DNA from: DASYTH01 sp035762905
GTDB lineage: Bacteria > Actinomycetota > Actinomycetes > Mycobacteriales > Pseudonocardiaceae
Reading direction: 5' to 3'
DNA length: 64,000 nucleotides
NCBI RefSeq assembly: GCF_035762905.1
Contig: NZ_DASUCC010000034.1
Span: 1-64,000 of the forward strand
Position numbers and translations under genes: made by a program. This document shows positions 1 to 9,427 of this stretch, piece after piece; position 1 is the stretch's first letter; every line of letters begins with the position of its first letter. The notes under the pieces are model-generated. The model worked only from the letters and a program-made list of their open reading frames with translations, had not been told where the DNA came from and ran no database searches.

Positions 1-1004
1 GCCGGGGAAGGCGCATCCGCGGTCGCGGGCGATCGATGTTGTGCGTTGTTCGGGTTTGACCAGGCGGTGCTCGCGTCCGACGTCGAGTGGCATGCCTTTG
101 CTGTTGAGCACGATCGGGATGAGCCTGGCGTCGCAGGCGATCCGGCGTATTGCGCTGGCGGGCAGGAACGCTCCGCCGTCGAGGGTGGCGGTGCCGGTGG
201 CCTGCAGCAGGGTGGTGAGGTCGAGGTAGACGTGTAGGTGGGGTTTGGTGCTGCCGGCGGTGCTGTTGTCGAGTTGGGCGGTGCTGTGGCAGAGCTGGGC
301 GAGCGCGTCGCCGCGGCGGTGCTGAACCGACCGGGGATCGGGCACCCCCTCAGCCGGGGACTGTGGCAGGCTCAGCGCGCCGATCAGGCTGACCAGTTCC
401 TCGCCGGCTTCGGGGTCGAGCTTGCCCCGGAATTTCACCCACCCGTCCGGCCGGGTGCACAGGTGCAGTTCGTTGGCGGTTCGGCGAGTGTGTCTTCTTG
501 GTGTGGGTTGTGGCCGTCTTGGTCGATGCGGGCGAGCAGGATCCGCCCGTACTGGTTGACCACCCGCGCATCGGAGGTGCGCGCGGTGTGGGTCAGCGCG
601 GACTCCACCACCTGCCTGTTTTCTGCTCCGGCCCACTCGGGTACGGCTGCGACCGCTTCGGCGATCGCTTCGAGGTGGTCGGCATCCAGCACCCCGGCCC
701 GTGCTGCCTGCCGCACGATGGGGAGTTGGGCTGGCGCGACGTGTCCGGTCGGGGTGACCGCTACGGCGATCTGCTCGGCGTGTGTGATCAGGGTGGTGGC
801 TTTGCGGGTGGTGATCCGCACCAGCTCGGCCAGGTATCGGGCTGGGCTGGCATACCCGGTGAACAATTCGGTGTGGTGGTGGGCGATGTCGTTGATGATG
901 TCCAGCGCGGCGGCATAGTCCCGGCGCATTCTGGTGAAGATTTCTGTCAGCGCAGCCGGGAGCTCGGCACCGCGTAGGGCCGGGTATTCCTGGGTTGCGC
1001 TCAC
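1..1004 (-). pseudogene. DUF222 / HNH endonuclease-type (13E12 repeat family) gene, frameshifted and cut by the window edge
   Basis: From a GTG at 1004 the minus strand reads a typical DUF222 N-terminal half (about 170 codons, ending in LLARIDQDG). It then loses frame: the original frame hits a stop at 435. The family-like continuation (NELHLCTRPDGWVKFRGK, then HVYLDLTTLL and RDRGCAFPG) lies in another frame that stays open to base 1. The shift falls around 480-515. The HNH catalytic segment would lie beyond base 1 and cannot be seen. DUF222/HNH proteins are abundant, often recombining actinobacterial repeat genes. A sequencing error is an alternative explanation for the shift. The family call is firm; the loss of function is inferred. 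Confidence 0.75.
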
Positions 1005-1339
1005 ACCCGGAATTCTATCGACCGGTTCGACGGTTCCTAGATTGTTCACTCGATCAGGTGTTCGACGGGTGATTGTGCCATTCGCGTGGTTTTCGACGTG
1101 CGGTGCAGGGACATCTTTGCTGGGTTGGCGGGGGTTCCCGGCGGCGTCGGAACGCCCGGGGTGGGCACCGTGGCAGGGCTGGGCTCGGCGTTCCGCAGCC
1201 CGGCTGTGGACAGCCCGCCTCGGACACGAACACCGGGCGCGGGCCTGCCCACAACCGTGCACCGGGCAGGCAACCTCACCTTGGCAGACCCACCCGGTCG
1301 CGGACGGACGCCAACCGGGATTCGGTGGCTGGGATCGGC
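1005..1339. other. intergenic stretch, no gene seen
   Basis: Upstream side of the DUF222 gene. Open frames cross it on both strands, but none has family resemblance or a convincing ribosome binding site. Its right end grades into the 21-bp repeat array. Confidence 0.4.
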
Positions 1340-2010
1340 AACTCGTCCGCTGCAACGGGGAAGCTCAGTTGCCGGGATCGGCAACTCGCGCGCTGGGTTC
1401 GGTAACTGGGACGCTGGGCTTGGGAACTCGGGCGCTGGGCTCGGCCACATCGGCGCTGGGTTCGGCCACATGGCGCTGGGGTCGGGTCGGCCAGATAGGC
1501 GCTGGGCTCGGCAACTCGGCTGCGGGGTCGGAAATTCGATTGCTGGGGACTGCGACTCGGATGCTGGAGCCGAGAGTTCAGTTGCTCCGGCCGAGAGTTC
1601 GGTTGCTGGGCTTGGCAACTTGAGTGCTGCAACCGAGAGTTCGGTTGCTCGGTCGGGAATTCGGGTTGGTGGGCGTGGCAATCCAGCTGCGCGAGATGGG
1701 GTCGACAACTCGACTGCTGCAACCAAGAGTTCAGTAGCCGGGATCGGCAATTCGGATGCTGAGTCTGGGTCCTCGGCTGCTGGAACCATGAGTTCAGTTG
1801 CCGGGGTGGCAATTCGGGCGCTGAGGGCTGGGAACTCGGATGCTCAAGTCGGGGGCGCTGGTGCTGGCAACTCAGCTGCTGGAACCGAGAGTTCAGCTGT
1901 TCCGGCCCGGAGTTCGCGTGCTGGGTTGGGAACTCGGGTGCTCCGGCCGGGAGTTCGGGTGCTGGGGCTGGGGATTCGGGTGTTGGGGTCGGCAGTGGGA
2001 GCCGGCTGGC
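1340..2010. repeat. degenerate 21-bp tandem repeat array (minisatellite)
   Basis: About 30 imperfect units follow one another, most of them 20-22 bp and starting GCTGGG or GTTGCT. Clear examples are 1392-1412, 1413-1433 and 1434-1454, each ending in AACTGGGAC, AACTCGGGC or CACATCGGC. Later units carry the variant GAGAGTTCGGTTGCT. Because 21 is a multiple of three and the units lack stops, long open frames appear in several frames on both strands. In one plus frame this gives a Gly-Asn-rich heptapeptide pattern (GLGNSGAGLGH). I see no start signal or conserved protein, so I treat it as non-coding. Confidence 0.7.
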
Positions 2011-2126
2011 CGGCGCCGGGTTGGGAGCCAAGGTCGGGAGCCGCTACCGCCAATGGAACCTGGGTGCATGGGTCCGGGGCGGGCCGGGTTGATCAGGCAG
2101 GGCTTCGCCCTGCCCCGTGGTAGCCC

Positions 2127-2215
2127 AAGGCACCGCGCGAGGCTCTTTGTCAAGGGTCGCGAAGCGATCGCGCAGCGACGCCGAAGGCGCCCTTGACAAG
2201 GAGACGCGGTGCCTT
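2127..2215. repeat. 89-bp nested inverted repeat (hairpin or cruciform element)
   Basis: Outer arms AAGGCACCGCG (2127-2137) and CGCGGTGCCTT (2205-2215) are perfect complements. Inner arms TTGTCAAGGG (2147-2156) and CCCTTGACAA (2190-2199) are also perfect, and flanking bases extend this stem with one mismatch. The centre holds a further short GTCGC/GCGAC pairing. It lies between the minisatellite and the 3' end of the DUF305 gene. It could be a terminator for that gene, a palindromic repeat-type element or a miniature mobile element. No transposase is nearby. Confidence 0.7.
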
Positions 2216-2271
2216 AGCATGCCGGACCGCCCCGGACCCCCACCCCGACAACATGCACCAAATTCGAGAGC

Positions 2272-2973
2272 CTAGTTCACAGGCAACGGCCGAGCCCCCC
2301 GCTCCGCCAACATCTGCGTCATCAGATTAACTTCCGCAGTCTGCCCAGAAATCATTTTGCCGGCCAAATCCCGAACGTACCCCATGCTCGCATGCTCCGC
2401 CGCATACTGCGCCATCGGCACCGCCCCCTCATGATGCCGCAACATCAACTGCAAAAAGTATATGTCCGCCTCCGCCCCCGGCGCCATTCCCCGAAGTTTG
2501 TTCAGCTCCTCCGTCGTCGCCATTCCCGGCATCGTCGTGACATTCGCCCCCACGGTCGTCGTCCCGTGCGCATGCCCGGCCCCGCCCATCCACGACATCG
2601 GTGCCCGACCGATGTCCGGCAGCTCCGGCTGCTCCCACACGGTCAGCCAGCCGTCCATCTCCCCCGCCTGGGACAGCTGCGTCGACTCGATATCGAACGC
2701 CAGCGAATGCAACGCCGGATCCGTCGTCCGGTCCCGCTCGATCCCGGCCATGGTGATCGCCTGGAAATGGTGCACCCGCATGTCCTGCGCGAACCCCACG
2801 TCCACCGAGTCGGCACCCGGAATCGTCGGCGCATCCTCCCGCGCCACGCCGATCAGCATCCCGATCGCCGCGCCCATGAACAGCACCACCACGGTCGCGA
2901 CGACGAAGACCAGAACCCGACGCCCGCCCGCTGGGGGGCGGGCGTCCTCGGTCAGGCCCTCGTCGGCGGTCAC
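2272..2973 (-). CDS. DUF305 family membrane-anchored protein
   Basis: 233 aa with a GTG start that overlaps the stop of the upstream DUF3105 gene, so the two are probably cotranslated. A single N-terminal membrane segment (about residues 20-42, VLVFVVATVVVLFMGAAIG) is followed by an extracytoplasmic four-helix DUF305 domain. Both His-rich family signatures are visible: MRVHHFQAITMA, and LMLRHHEGAVPMAQ further on. DUF305 domains belong to the ferritin-like class and several members are linked to metal binding. The exact role here is unknown. The paired DUF3105/DUF305 order is common in actinobacteria. Confidence 0.9.
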   Translation of the reverse strand: MTADEGLTEDARPPAGGRRVLVFVVATVVVLFMGAAIGMLIGVAREDAPTIPGADSVDVGFAQDMRVHHFQAITMAGIERDRTTDPALHSLAFDIESTQLSQAGEMDGWLTVWEQPELPDIGRAPMSWMGGAGHAHGTTTVGANVTTMPGMATTEELNKLRGMAPGAEADIYFLQLMLRHHEGAVPMAQYAAEHASMGYVRDLAGKMISGQTAEVNLMTQMLAERGARPLPVN

Positions 2974-3854
2974 TGGCTGGGCGGTGCCGCCGCCCCGGAA
3001 CTCGCCGGAGCCGGCGCCGGCGCCGGCTCGGACGGCGGAACGGCCCCGCTGGGCACCGGCGCACCGGACGGGGCGGTCTGCGCCCCGGTGCCGTCCATCT
3101 TGACCGCGTCCGCACCCGGCGGCTCGGGCACGAACGGCGGCGGGCTGCTCACGTTGAACGCGGTCGGGTCGGCGGCGTCACACCGGCCGCCCGGCTCCGG
3201 GTTCTGGTACTGGTTTCCGCGCAGCGACTTGATGAAGTCGTCGATCCGGGTGTCGTCGGCGGAGTCCAGCTTGAGCCGGTGCCCCCAGGACTGCAGCGAG
3301 ATCGGCCGGTCCAGCCCGGGGTAGGGCGACAGCATCATGTACTGCTGCCCCTCGACCTTGGTCTTCAGCTTGTCCAGCGCCGCGTCCTTGATCTGTTCCG
3401 GGTTGTACGCGATCCACACGGTGCCGTGCTCCAGCGCGTGCACCATGTTCTCGTTGCGCACCGCGGTCGGGTACACCACGCCGGTGCAGTCCGCCCAGAC
3501 CCCGTCGTGCGGCCCGCCGAACGGCGGCGACTGGTCGTAGGCGACCCGCTGCTCGGCGGTGACGTGCTGGCCCTGCGCGTACTCCTTGCGCTCGACACCG
3601 GGGATGTTCTGGGACGGGTCCCGGTTGTCGTCCGAGACGACCCACTTGGTCTTCTCGTTGATCTGCATGAACGCGTAGGTGAACACCCCGCCGGCGAGCA
3701 GCAGAACCCCGATCACCGCGATGATGGTGCCCCACGGCTTCGGCTTCTTGGCCACCACGGAGGCCGAACGGGCCGCGCGTACGCTCTTCCCCTTCGCCGA
3801 GGATCCCTTGCCCCTGGATCCGCTGGCGCCCTTGCTCTTAGTCCCGCTGGCCAT
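2970..3854 (-). CDS. DUF3105 domain-containing membrane protein
   Basis: 294 aa. The N-terminus is Lys/Ser/Gly-rich and basic (residues 1-40), followed by one transmembrane helix (about 43-65, GTIIAVIGVLLLAGGVFTYA). The DUF3105 domain contains the PPFGGPHDGVW and NENMVHALEHGTVWIAY segments. The tail is rich in Pro, Ala and Ser (about 235-294) and looks disordered. The function of DUF3105 is unknown; the conserved His residues may bind metal. It is first in a two-gene operon with the DUF305 gene and diverges from argS, with about 110 bp between the two starts. Confidence 0.9.
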   Translation of the reverse strand: MASGTKSKGASGSRGKGSSAKGKSVRAARSASVVAKKPKPWGTIIAVIGVLLLAGGVFTYAFMQINEKTKWVVSDDNRDPSQNIPGVERKEYAQGQHVTAEQRVAYDQSPPFGGPHDGVWADCTGVVYPTAVRNENMVHALEHGTVWIAYNPEQIKDAALDKLKTKVEGQQYMMLSPYPGLDRPISLQSWGHRLKLDSADDTRIDDFIKSLRGNQYQNPEPGGRCDAADPTAFNVSSPPPFVPEPPGADAVKMDGTGAQTAPSGAPVPSGAVPPSEPAPAPAPASSGAAAPPSQ

Positions 3855-3967
3855 ACCCGCTCCGGCCCCGTCTCGTTGGATTACGTCGAGTGCACGGCTG
3901 TGCAGCGGCCAGTGTAAGGACCCGGTGTCTGCCCAGCGTCAACTGCCCGCTGCCTACACTTCCCAGA

Positions 3968-5626
3968 GTGACCCCAGCCGCACTCGCCGAACTGGTCCGG
4001 GCCGCCGCGGTGGACGTGCTGACCAGCCGAGCCCTCGACCCCGCCGTGCTGCCCCCGGTGGTGACCGTCGAGCGCCCGCGCAACCCCGAGCACGGCGACT
4101 ATGCCACCAACCTGGCCCTGCAGGTGGCCAAGAAGCTCGGCATCGCCCCCCGGGAGCTGGCCGGCTGGCTGGCCGACGCGCTGGCCGCGGCGGACGGCGT
4201 GACCGCGGCCGAGGTCGCCGGGCCGGGCTTCATCAACCTGCGGATCGCGGTGGCCGCCCAGGGCGCGATCGTGGCCGACGTGCTGGCCGCAGGCGAGTCG
4301 TTCGGCAACGGCGACGCGCTGTCCGGCCGCAACATCAACCTTGAGTTCATCTCGGCGAACCCGACCGGGCCGCTGCACCTGGGCGGGACCCGCTGGGCCG
4401 CGGTCGGCGACGCGCTCGGCCGGGTGCTGAGCGCGCAGGGCGCCAAGGTCGTCCGCGAGTACTACTTCAACGACGCCGGCACCCGGATCGACCGGTTCGT
4501 GGTGTCGCTGATCGCCGCCGCGCAGGGCGAGCCGACCCCGGAGGACGGCTACGCCGGCAGCTACGTGTCCGACGTCGCCGCCGAGGTGCTCCGCCGGGAG
4601 CCGAGCGCGCTCGGGCTGCCCGACCCGGAGCGGCACGAGCTGTTCCGCCGGGTCGGCGTCGGCCTGATGTTCGAGCTGGTCAAGCAGTCGCTGCACGAGT
4701 TCGGCACCGACTTCGACGTCTACACCCACGAGGACTCGCTGCACGCCTCGGGCGCGGTGGAGCGGCTGGTCGAGCAGCTCAAGCGGGACGGCCGGCTGTA
4801 CGAGGCGGACGGCGCCTGGTGGCTGCGCACCACCGAGTACGGCGACGACAAGGACCGGGTGGTGATCAAGAGCGACGGCACGCCCGCCTACGTCGCCGGG
4901 GACATCGCCTACTACGAGGACAAGCGCAGCCGCGGCTTCGACCTGTGCATCTTCATGCTCGGCGCGGACCACCACGGCTACATCGCCCGACTCAAGGCGA
5001 TCGCCGCGGCGATCGGCGACGACCCGGACACCGTCGAGGTGCTGATCGGCCAGATGGTGCACCTGGTCAAGAACGGCGAGCCGGTGCGGATGAGCAAACG
5101 GTCCGGCACGGTGGTCACCATGGAGGACCTGGTCGACGCGGTCGGCGTGGACGCCGCCCGCTACTCCCTGGTCCGGTCCTCGGTGGACTCCACCCTCGAG
5201 GTGGACCTGGACCTGATCGCCTCCCGCACCAAGGAGAACCCGGTCTTCTACGTCCAGTACGCGCACGCCCGGATCTGCCGGGTGCTGGAGAACGCCGAGC
5301 GGTTCGGCATGTCCGGCGCGGGCACGGACGTCGCCCTGCTCACCCACGAGCGGGAGGGCGAGCTGCTGCGCACCCTCTCCGAGTTCCCTCAGGTGGTGGC
5401 GACCGCGGCGGAGCTGCGTGAGCCGCACCGGGTGGCCAGGTACCTCGAGCAGCTCGCCGGCGGCCTGCACAAGTGGTACGACACGGACGACTGCCGGATC
5501 CTGCCGAGGGGTGACGAAGAGGTCCAGCCGGTGATGACCGCCCGCCTGCAGCTCTGCCTGGCGGTGAAACAGGTGCTGGTGAACGGGCTCGCCCTGCTCG
5601 GTGTCACCGCACCGGAACGGATGTAG
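3968..5626 (+). CDS. argS: arginyl-tRNA synthetase
   Basis: 552 aa class I aminoacyl-tRNA synthetase that charges tRNA-Arg in the cytoplasm. The GTG at 3968 gives the usual N-terminus (VTPAALAELVRAA) of the additive Arg-S domain; the frame is open further upstream but that part lacks family character. The HIGH-like motif is PLHLGG (His137) and the KMSKS-like motif is RMSKR (about residues 375-378). The C-terminal DALR anticodon-binding domain ends at GVTAPERM. It heads the block argS-lysA-hom-thrC-thrB, and lysA starts only 5 nt after its stop. Confidence 0.97.
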   Translation: MTPAALAELVRAAAVDVLTSRALDPAVLPPVVTVERPRNPEHGDYATNLALQVAKKLGIAPRELAGWLADALAAADGVTAAEVAGPGFINLRIAVAAQGAIVADVLAAGESFGNGDALSGRNINLEFISANPTGPLHLGGTRWAAVGDALGRVLSAQGAKVVREYYFNDAGTRIDRFVVSLIAAAQGEPTPEDGYAGSYVSDVAAEVLRREPSALGLPDPERHELFRRVGVGLMFELVKQSLHEFGTDFDVYTHEDSLHASGAVERLVEQLKRDGRLYEADGAWWLRTTEYGDDKDRVVIKSDGTPAYVAGDIAYYEDKRSRGFDLCIFMLGADHHGYIARLKAIAAAIGDDPDTVEVLIGQMVHLVKNGEPVRMSKRSGTVVTMEDLVDAVGVDAARYSLVRSSVDSTLEVDLDLIASRTKENPVFYVQYAHARICRVLENAERFGMSGAGTDVALLTHEREGELLRTLSEFPQVVATAAELREPHRVARYLEQLAGGLHKWYDTDDCRILPRGDEEVQPVMTARLQLCLAVKQVLVNGLALLGVTAPERM

Positions 5627-5631
5627 CCGTC

Positions 5632-7065
5632 ATGCGCGCGCACCCGGCAGGTCCACGGCACGCGGAAGTCCTGCCGCCGGCCAACACCGGCGGTCCGCGA
5701 CCGTCCACACCGGACGAACTGGACGAGCTGCCGGACGTGGTGTGGCCGCGCAACGCCTGCCGCGGCCCGGACGGCGCGGTGACCCTGGCCGGGGTGGGCG
5801 TCGGCGAGCTGGCGGAGCGCTACGGCACCCCGCTGTTCGTGGTCGACGAGGCCGATTTCCGGTCCCGGTGCGCCGAGCACGCCGCGGCGTTCGGCGACCC
5901 GGCGCTGGTGCACTACGCCGCCAAGGCGTTCCTGTCCGTCGAGGTCGCCAGATGGGTGGCGCAGGAGGGGCTGAGCCTGGACGTGTGCAGCGGCGGCGAG
6001 CTGGCCGTGGCGCTGCGCGCGGGCTTCCCGGTCGAGCGGATCACCTTGCACGGCAACAACAAGTCCAGCGCCGAGCTGACCGCCGCGGTGACCGCCGGGG
6101 TGGGCGCGGTGGTGCTCGACTCGTTCTACGAGATCGCCCGGCTGGATCAGATCGCGCTGGAGGCCGGCGTGGTGCAGCAGGTCCTGGTCCGGGTCACGGT
6201 GGGCGTCGAGGCGCACACGCACGAGTTCATCGCCACCGCGCACGAGGACCAGAAGTTCGGTTTCTCGCTGGCCGCCGGGGACGCGGCCGAGGCGGTGCGC
6301 CGGGTGCTCAAGTCCGAGGGCCTGCGTCTGGTCGGGCTGCACAGCCACATCGGCTCGCAGATCTTCGACGTGGACGGGTTCGAGGTGGCCGCGCACCGGG
6401 TGATCGGCCTGCTGGCCCGGCTGCGCGACGAGCACGGCGCCGACGCGCTGGCCGATCTGTCTACTGTGGACCTTGGGGGTGGGCTTGGCATCGCCTACAC
6501 CGCCGACGACGACCCGCCGGCCCCGGGGTGGCTCGCCGATCAGCTGCGCACGATCGTGGCCAAGGAGTGCGAGCACGCCGGCCTGCCGGTGCCGCGGATC
6601 GCGGTCGAGCCGGGCCGGGCGATCGTCGGCCCGGGCACGGTGACCCTCTACGAGGTCGGCACGATCAAGGATGTGGCGCTGGGCGGCGGGCACGGCCGGC
6701 GCTACGTCAGCGTCGACGGCGGGATGAGCGACAACATCCGCACCGCGCTCTACGACGCGGTGTACGACTGCCGGCTGGTGTCCAGGTCGGCCGGCGAGGG
6801 CGAGCGCGGCGACGGCGCGGTGCTGTGCCGGGTGGTGGGCAAGCACTGCGAGTCCGGTGACGTGGTGGTGCGGGACTGCTGGCTGCCGGAGAACCTCGGC
6901 CCGGGCGACCTGATCGCGGTGGCCGCCACCGGCGCCTACTGCTACGTGATGTCCTCCGGCTACAACCGGTTGCCGAGGCCGGCCGTGGTCGCGGTGCGCG
7001 ACGGCGGGTCGAGGTTGTTGCTGCGCAGGGAAACCGACGACGATCTGGTCAGGCTGGAAGTGTGA
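5632..7065 (+). CDS. lysA: diaminopimelate decarboxylase
   Basis: 477 aa PLP-dependent fold-III decarboxylase. It converts meso-diaminopimelate to L-lysine, the last step of lysine synthesis. The PLP lysine lies in HYAAKAFLS (Lys98). Other family segments are LHGNNKS, the GLHSHIGSQI phosphate/substrate loop, and the C-terminal CESGDV and YCYVMSSGYN segments that form the dimer active site. The length is normal for actinobacterial LysA. Its stop overlaps the hom start, indicating translational coupling. Confidence 0.97.
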   Translation: MRAHPAGPRHAEVLPPANTGGPRPSTPDELDELPDVVWPRNACRGPDGAVTLAGVGVGELAERYGTPLFVVDEADFRSRCAEHAAAFGDPALVHYAAKAFLSVEVARWVAQEGLSLDVCSGGELAVALRAGFPVERITLHGNNKSSAELTAAVTAGVGAVVLDSFYEIARLDQIALEAGVVQQVLVRVTVGVEAHTHEFIATAHEDQKFGFSLAAGDAAEAVRRVLKSEGLRLVGLHSHIGSQIFDVDGFEVAAHRVIGLLARLRDEHGADALADLSTVDLGGGLGIAYTADDDPPAPGWLADQLRTIVAKECEHAGLPVPRIAVEPGRAIVGPGTVTLYEVGTIKDVALGGGHGRRYVSVDGGMSDNIRTALYDAVYDCRLVSRSAGEGERGDGAVLCRVVGKHCESGDVVVRDCWLPENLGPGDLIAVAATGAYCYVMSSGYNRLPRPAVVAVRDGGSRLLLRRETDDDLVRLEV

Positions 7066-8360
7066 TGACGGAGCCACTGAAGGTCGCGCTGCTCGGGTGC
7101 GGCAACGTCGGGTCCGAGGTGGCCCGGCTGCTCGTCGAGCAGCGCGCCGACCTGGCCGCCCGGATCGGGAAACCGGTCCAGCTGACCGGGATCGCGGTGC
7201 GCCGGCCGAACCGGCACCCGGGCGTGCCGGCCGAGCTGCTCACCACGGACGCGGCCGCCCTTGTGGACTCCGATGTGGACCTGGTGGTCGAGGTGATCGG
7301 CGGCATCGAGCCGGCCAGGACCCTGCTGCTGGCCGCGCTGCGCTCGGGCAAGTCCGTGGTGTCGGCGAACAAGGCGCTGCTCGCCGAGCATGCCGCCGAG
7401 CTGTTCGCCGCGGCCGACGAGGCCGGGGTCGACCTGTACTTCGAGGCCGCGGTGGCCGGGGCGATCCCGCTGCTGCGCCCGCTGCGCGAGTCGCTGGCCG
7501 GCGACCGGATCAACCGGGTGATGGGGATCGTCAACGGCACCACCAACTTCATCCTGTCGGCGATGGACGAGACCGGCTCGGGCTACGCGGAGACGCTGGA
7601 GGAGGCCAGCCGGCGCGGTTACGCCGAGGCCGACCCGACCGCCGACGTGGACGGCTACGACGCGGCGTCCAAGGCGGCGATCCTGGCGTCGCTGGCGTTC
7701 CACACCAGGGTGACCGCGGCGGACGTGTACCGGGAGGGCATCTCCGCGGTGACCGCGGCGGACGTCGCCGCCGCGCGGGTGCTCGGCCGCACGATCAAGC
7801 TGCTGGCCATCTGCGAGCGGGTGTCCGAACCGGACGGCTCCGAGTCGGTGGCGGTCCGGGTGCACCCGGCGATGATCCCGCGCGGCCACCCGCTTGCCGG
7901 CGTGAACGGTGCGTTCAACGCGGTGTTCGTCGAGGCGGACGCGGCCGGGCAGCTGATGTTCTACGGCCAGGGCGCGGGCGGGGCGCCGTCGGCGAGCGCG
8001 GTGCTCGGCGATCTGGTCGCGGTCGCCCGCAACCGGGTGGTGGGCGGGCGCGGGCCGGGCGAGTCCGCCTACGCCGCGCTGCCGGTGCTGCCGATCTCCC
8101 GGGCGAACACCCGCTACCACCTGAGCCTGGACGTGGCCGACCGGCCCGGTGTGCTGTCCGCGGTGGCCTCGGTGTTCGCCGAGCACGACGTGAGCATCGC
8201 CGCGGTGCGGCAGGAGGGCCGGGCCGGCGACGCCAGCCTGGTGATCGTCACCCACTCGGCCCCGGACGCGGCACTGCGGTCCACTGTGGACAAGATCGCC
8301 GGACTGCCCGCGGTGCGCGAGGTGGTCAGCGTGATGCGCGTGGAGGGCGAAGAGCCGTGA
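7065..8360 (+). CDS. hom: homoserine dehydrogenase
   Basis: 431 aa from the ATG at 7065; a GTG one codon earlier is also possible. It reduces aspartate semialdehyde to homoserine, the branch point to threonine and methionine. An N-terminal Rossmann motif (VALLGCGNVGSEV) is followed by the catalytic domain (GIVNGTTNFIL, EADPTADVDGYDAASK). A C-terminal ACT domain (RYHLSLDVADRPGVLSAVAS onward) suggests feedback control by threonine. It overlaps lysA by one base (TGATG) and thrC by four (GTGA). Confidence 0.97.
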   Translation: MTEPLKVALLGCGNVGSEVARLLVEQRADLAARIGKPVQLTGIAVRRPNRHPGVPAELLTTDAAALVDSDVDLVVEVIGGIEPARTLLLAALRSGKSVVSANKALLAEHAAELFAAADEAGVDLYFEAAVAGAIPLLRPLRESLAGDRINRVMGIVNGTTNFILSAMDETGSGYAETLEEASRRGYAEADPTADVDGYDAASKAAILASLAFHTRVTAADVYREGISAVTAADVAAARVLGRTIKLLAICERVSEPDGSESVAVRVHPAMIPRGHPLAGVNGAFNAVFVEADAAGQLMFYGQGAGGAPSASAVLGDLVAVARNRVVGGRGPGESAYAALPVLPISRANTRYHLSLDVADRPGVLSAVASVFAEHDVSIAAVRQEGRAGDASLVIVTHSAPDAALRSTVDKIAGLPAVREVVSVMRVEGEEP

Positions 8361-9427
8361 GCGTGGCGATCGAACCTACCTGGCCCGGGGTCGTCCGGGC
8401 GTATCCGAACCGGATCACGTTACCGGCCGGGGCAAAGGTGGTGACCCTGCACGAGGGGGGCACCCCGCTGCTGCCCGCGCCGCACCTGTCCGAACTGTCC
8501 GGATGCCAGGTGCTGCTGAAGATCGAGGGTGCCAACCCGACCGGCTCGTTCAAGGACCGCGGCATGACCGTCGCGATCAGCCACGCGCTGGCCGCCGGGA
8601 TGAGCGCGGTGATCTGCGCGTCCACCGGCAACACCTCGGCCTCGGCCGCCGCCTACGCCGCGCGGGCCGGGTTGACCTGTGCCGTGCTGGTGCCGCGCGG
8701 CAAGATCGCGCTGGGCAAGCTGGCCCAGGCGGTGATGCACGGCGCGCGGATCCTGCAGATCGACGGCGGCTTCGACGACTGCCTGGAGCTGGCCCGCAAG
8801 ACCGCGGCCGAGTTCCCGGTTGAGCTGGTCAACTCGGTCAACCCGGTCCGGCTGATCGGCCAGCGTAGTGCCGCATGGGAGATCTGCGACGTGCTCGGCC
8901 GCGCGCCGGACGTGCACTGCCTGCCGGTCGGCAACGCCGGCAACATCACCGCCTACTGGCAGGGCTACCAGGCCTACGCCGCGGACGGGATCGTCCCGGC
9001 CACGCCCCGGATGTTCGGCTTCCAGGCCGCCGGGGCGGCGCCGCTGGTGCGCGGCGAGCCGGTACGCGACCCGGAGACGGTGGCGACCGCGATCCGGGTG
9101 GGCAATCCGGCGTCCTGGGCGGGTGCGGTGACCGCCCGGGACGAGTCCGGCGGCCTGTTCGACGCGCTGCCGGACGAGCGGATCCTGGACGCCTACCGGC
9201 TGCTGGCCGCGCGCGAGGGGGTGTTCGTCGAGCCGGCATCGGCGATCAGCGTGGCCGGTCTGCTGGCCACCGCGGCGGACGGCCGGCTGCCCGCGGGCTC
9301 GGTGGTGGTCTGCACGCTGACCGGGCACGGTCTGAAGGACCCGGAGACCGCGCTGCGCGGCATGGTCGAGGTGGAGCCGGTTCCGGTCGACCCGACGGCG
9401 GTCGCGCACGCCCTCGAGCTCACGTGA
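8357..9427 (+). CDS. thrC: threonine synthase
   Basis: 356 aa from the GTG at 8357, which overlaps the hom stop. This PLP-dependent fold-II enzyme converts O-phosphohomoserine to L-threonine. The PLP lysine is in TGSFKDRGM (Lys66). CASTGNTSASAAAYAARAG and the glycine-rich PVGNAGNITAYW phosphate loop are also visible. The compact length is typical of the short actinobacterial form without the long N-terminal extension. It is followed by thrB with a four-base overlap. Confidence 0.97.
   Translation: MSVAIEPTWPGVVRAYPNRITLPAGAKVVTLHEGGTPLLPAPHLSELSGCQVLLKIEGANPTGSFKDRGMTVAISHALAAGMSAVICASTGNTSASAAAYAARAGLTCAVLVPRGKIALGKLAQAVMHGARILQIDGGFDDCLELARKTAAEFPVELVNSVNPVRLIGQRSAAWEICDVLGRAPDVHCLPVGNAGNITAYWQGYQAYAADGIVPATPRMFGFQAAGAAPLVRGEPVRDPETVATAIRVGNPASWAGAVTARDESGGLFDALPDERILDAYRLLAAREGVFVEPASAISVAGLLATAADGRLPAGSVVVCTLTGHGLKDPETALRGMVEVEPVPVDPTAVAHALELT

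Noticed and set aside
1086..2123. 345-codon plus-strand open frame with Gly/Asn-rich repeats, as a PPE-MPTR-like gene
   Set aside because: No PPE domain, no credible start or ribosome binding site, and equally long frames exist in other frames and on the other strand because of the 21-bp period.
7097..8356. Long upstream extension of the threonine synthase frame
   Set aside because: It is the shadow of hom in another frame; the GTG at 8357 gives the family N-terminus.
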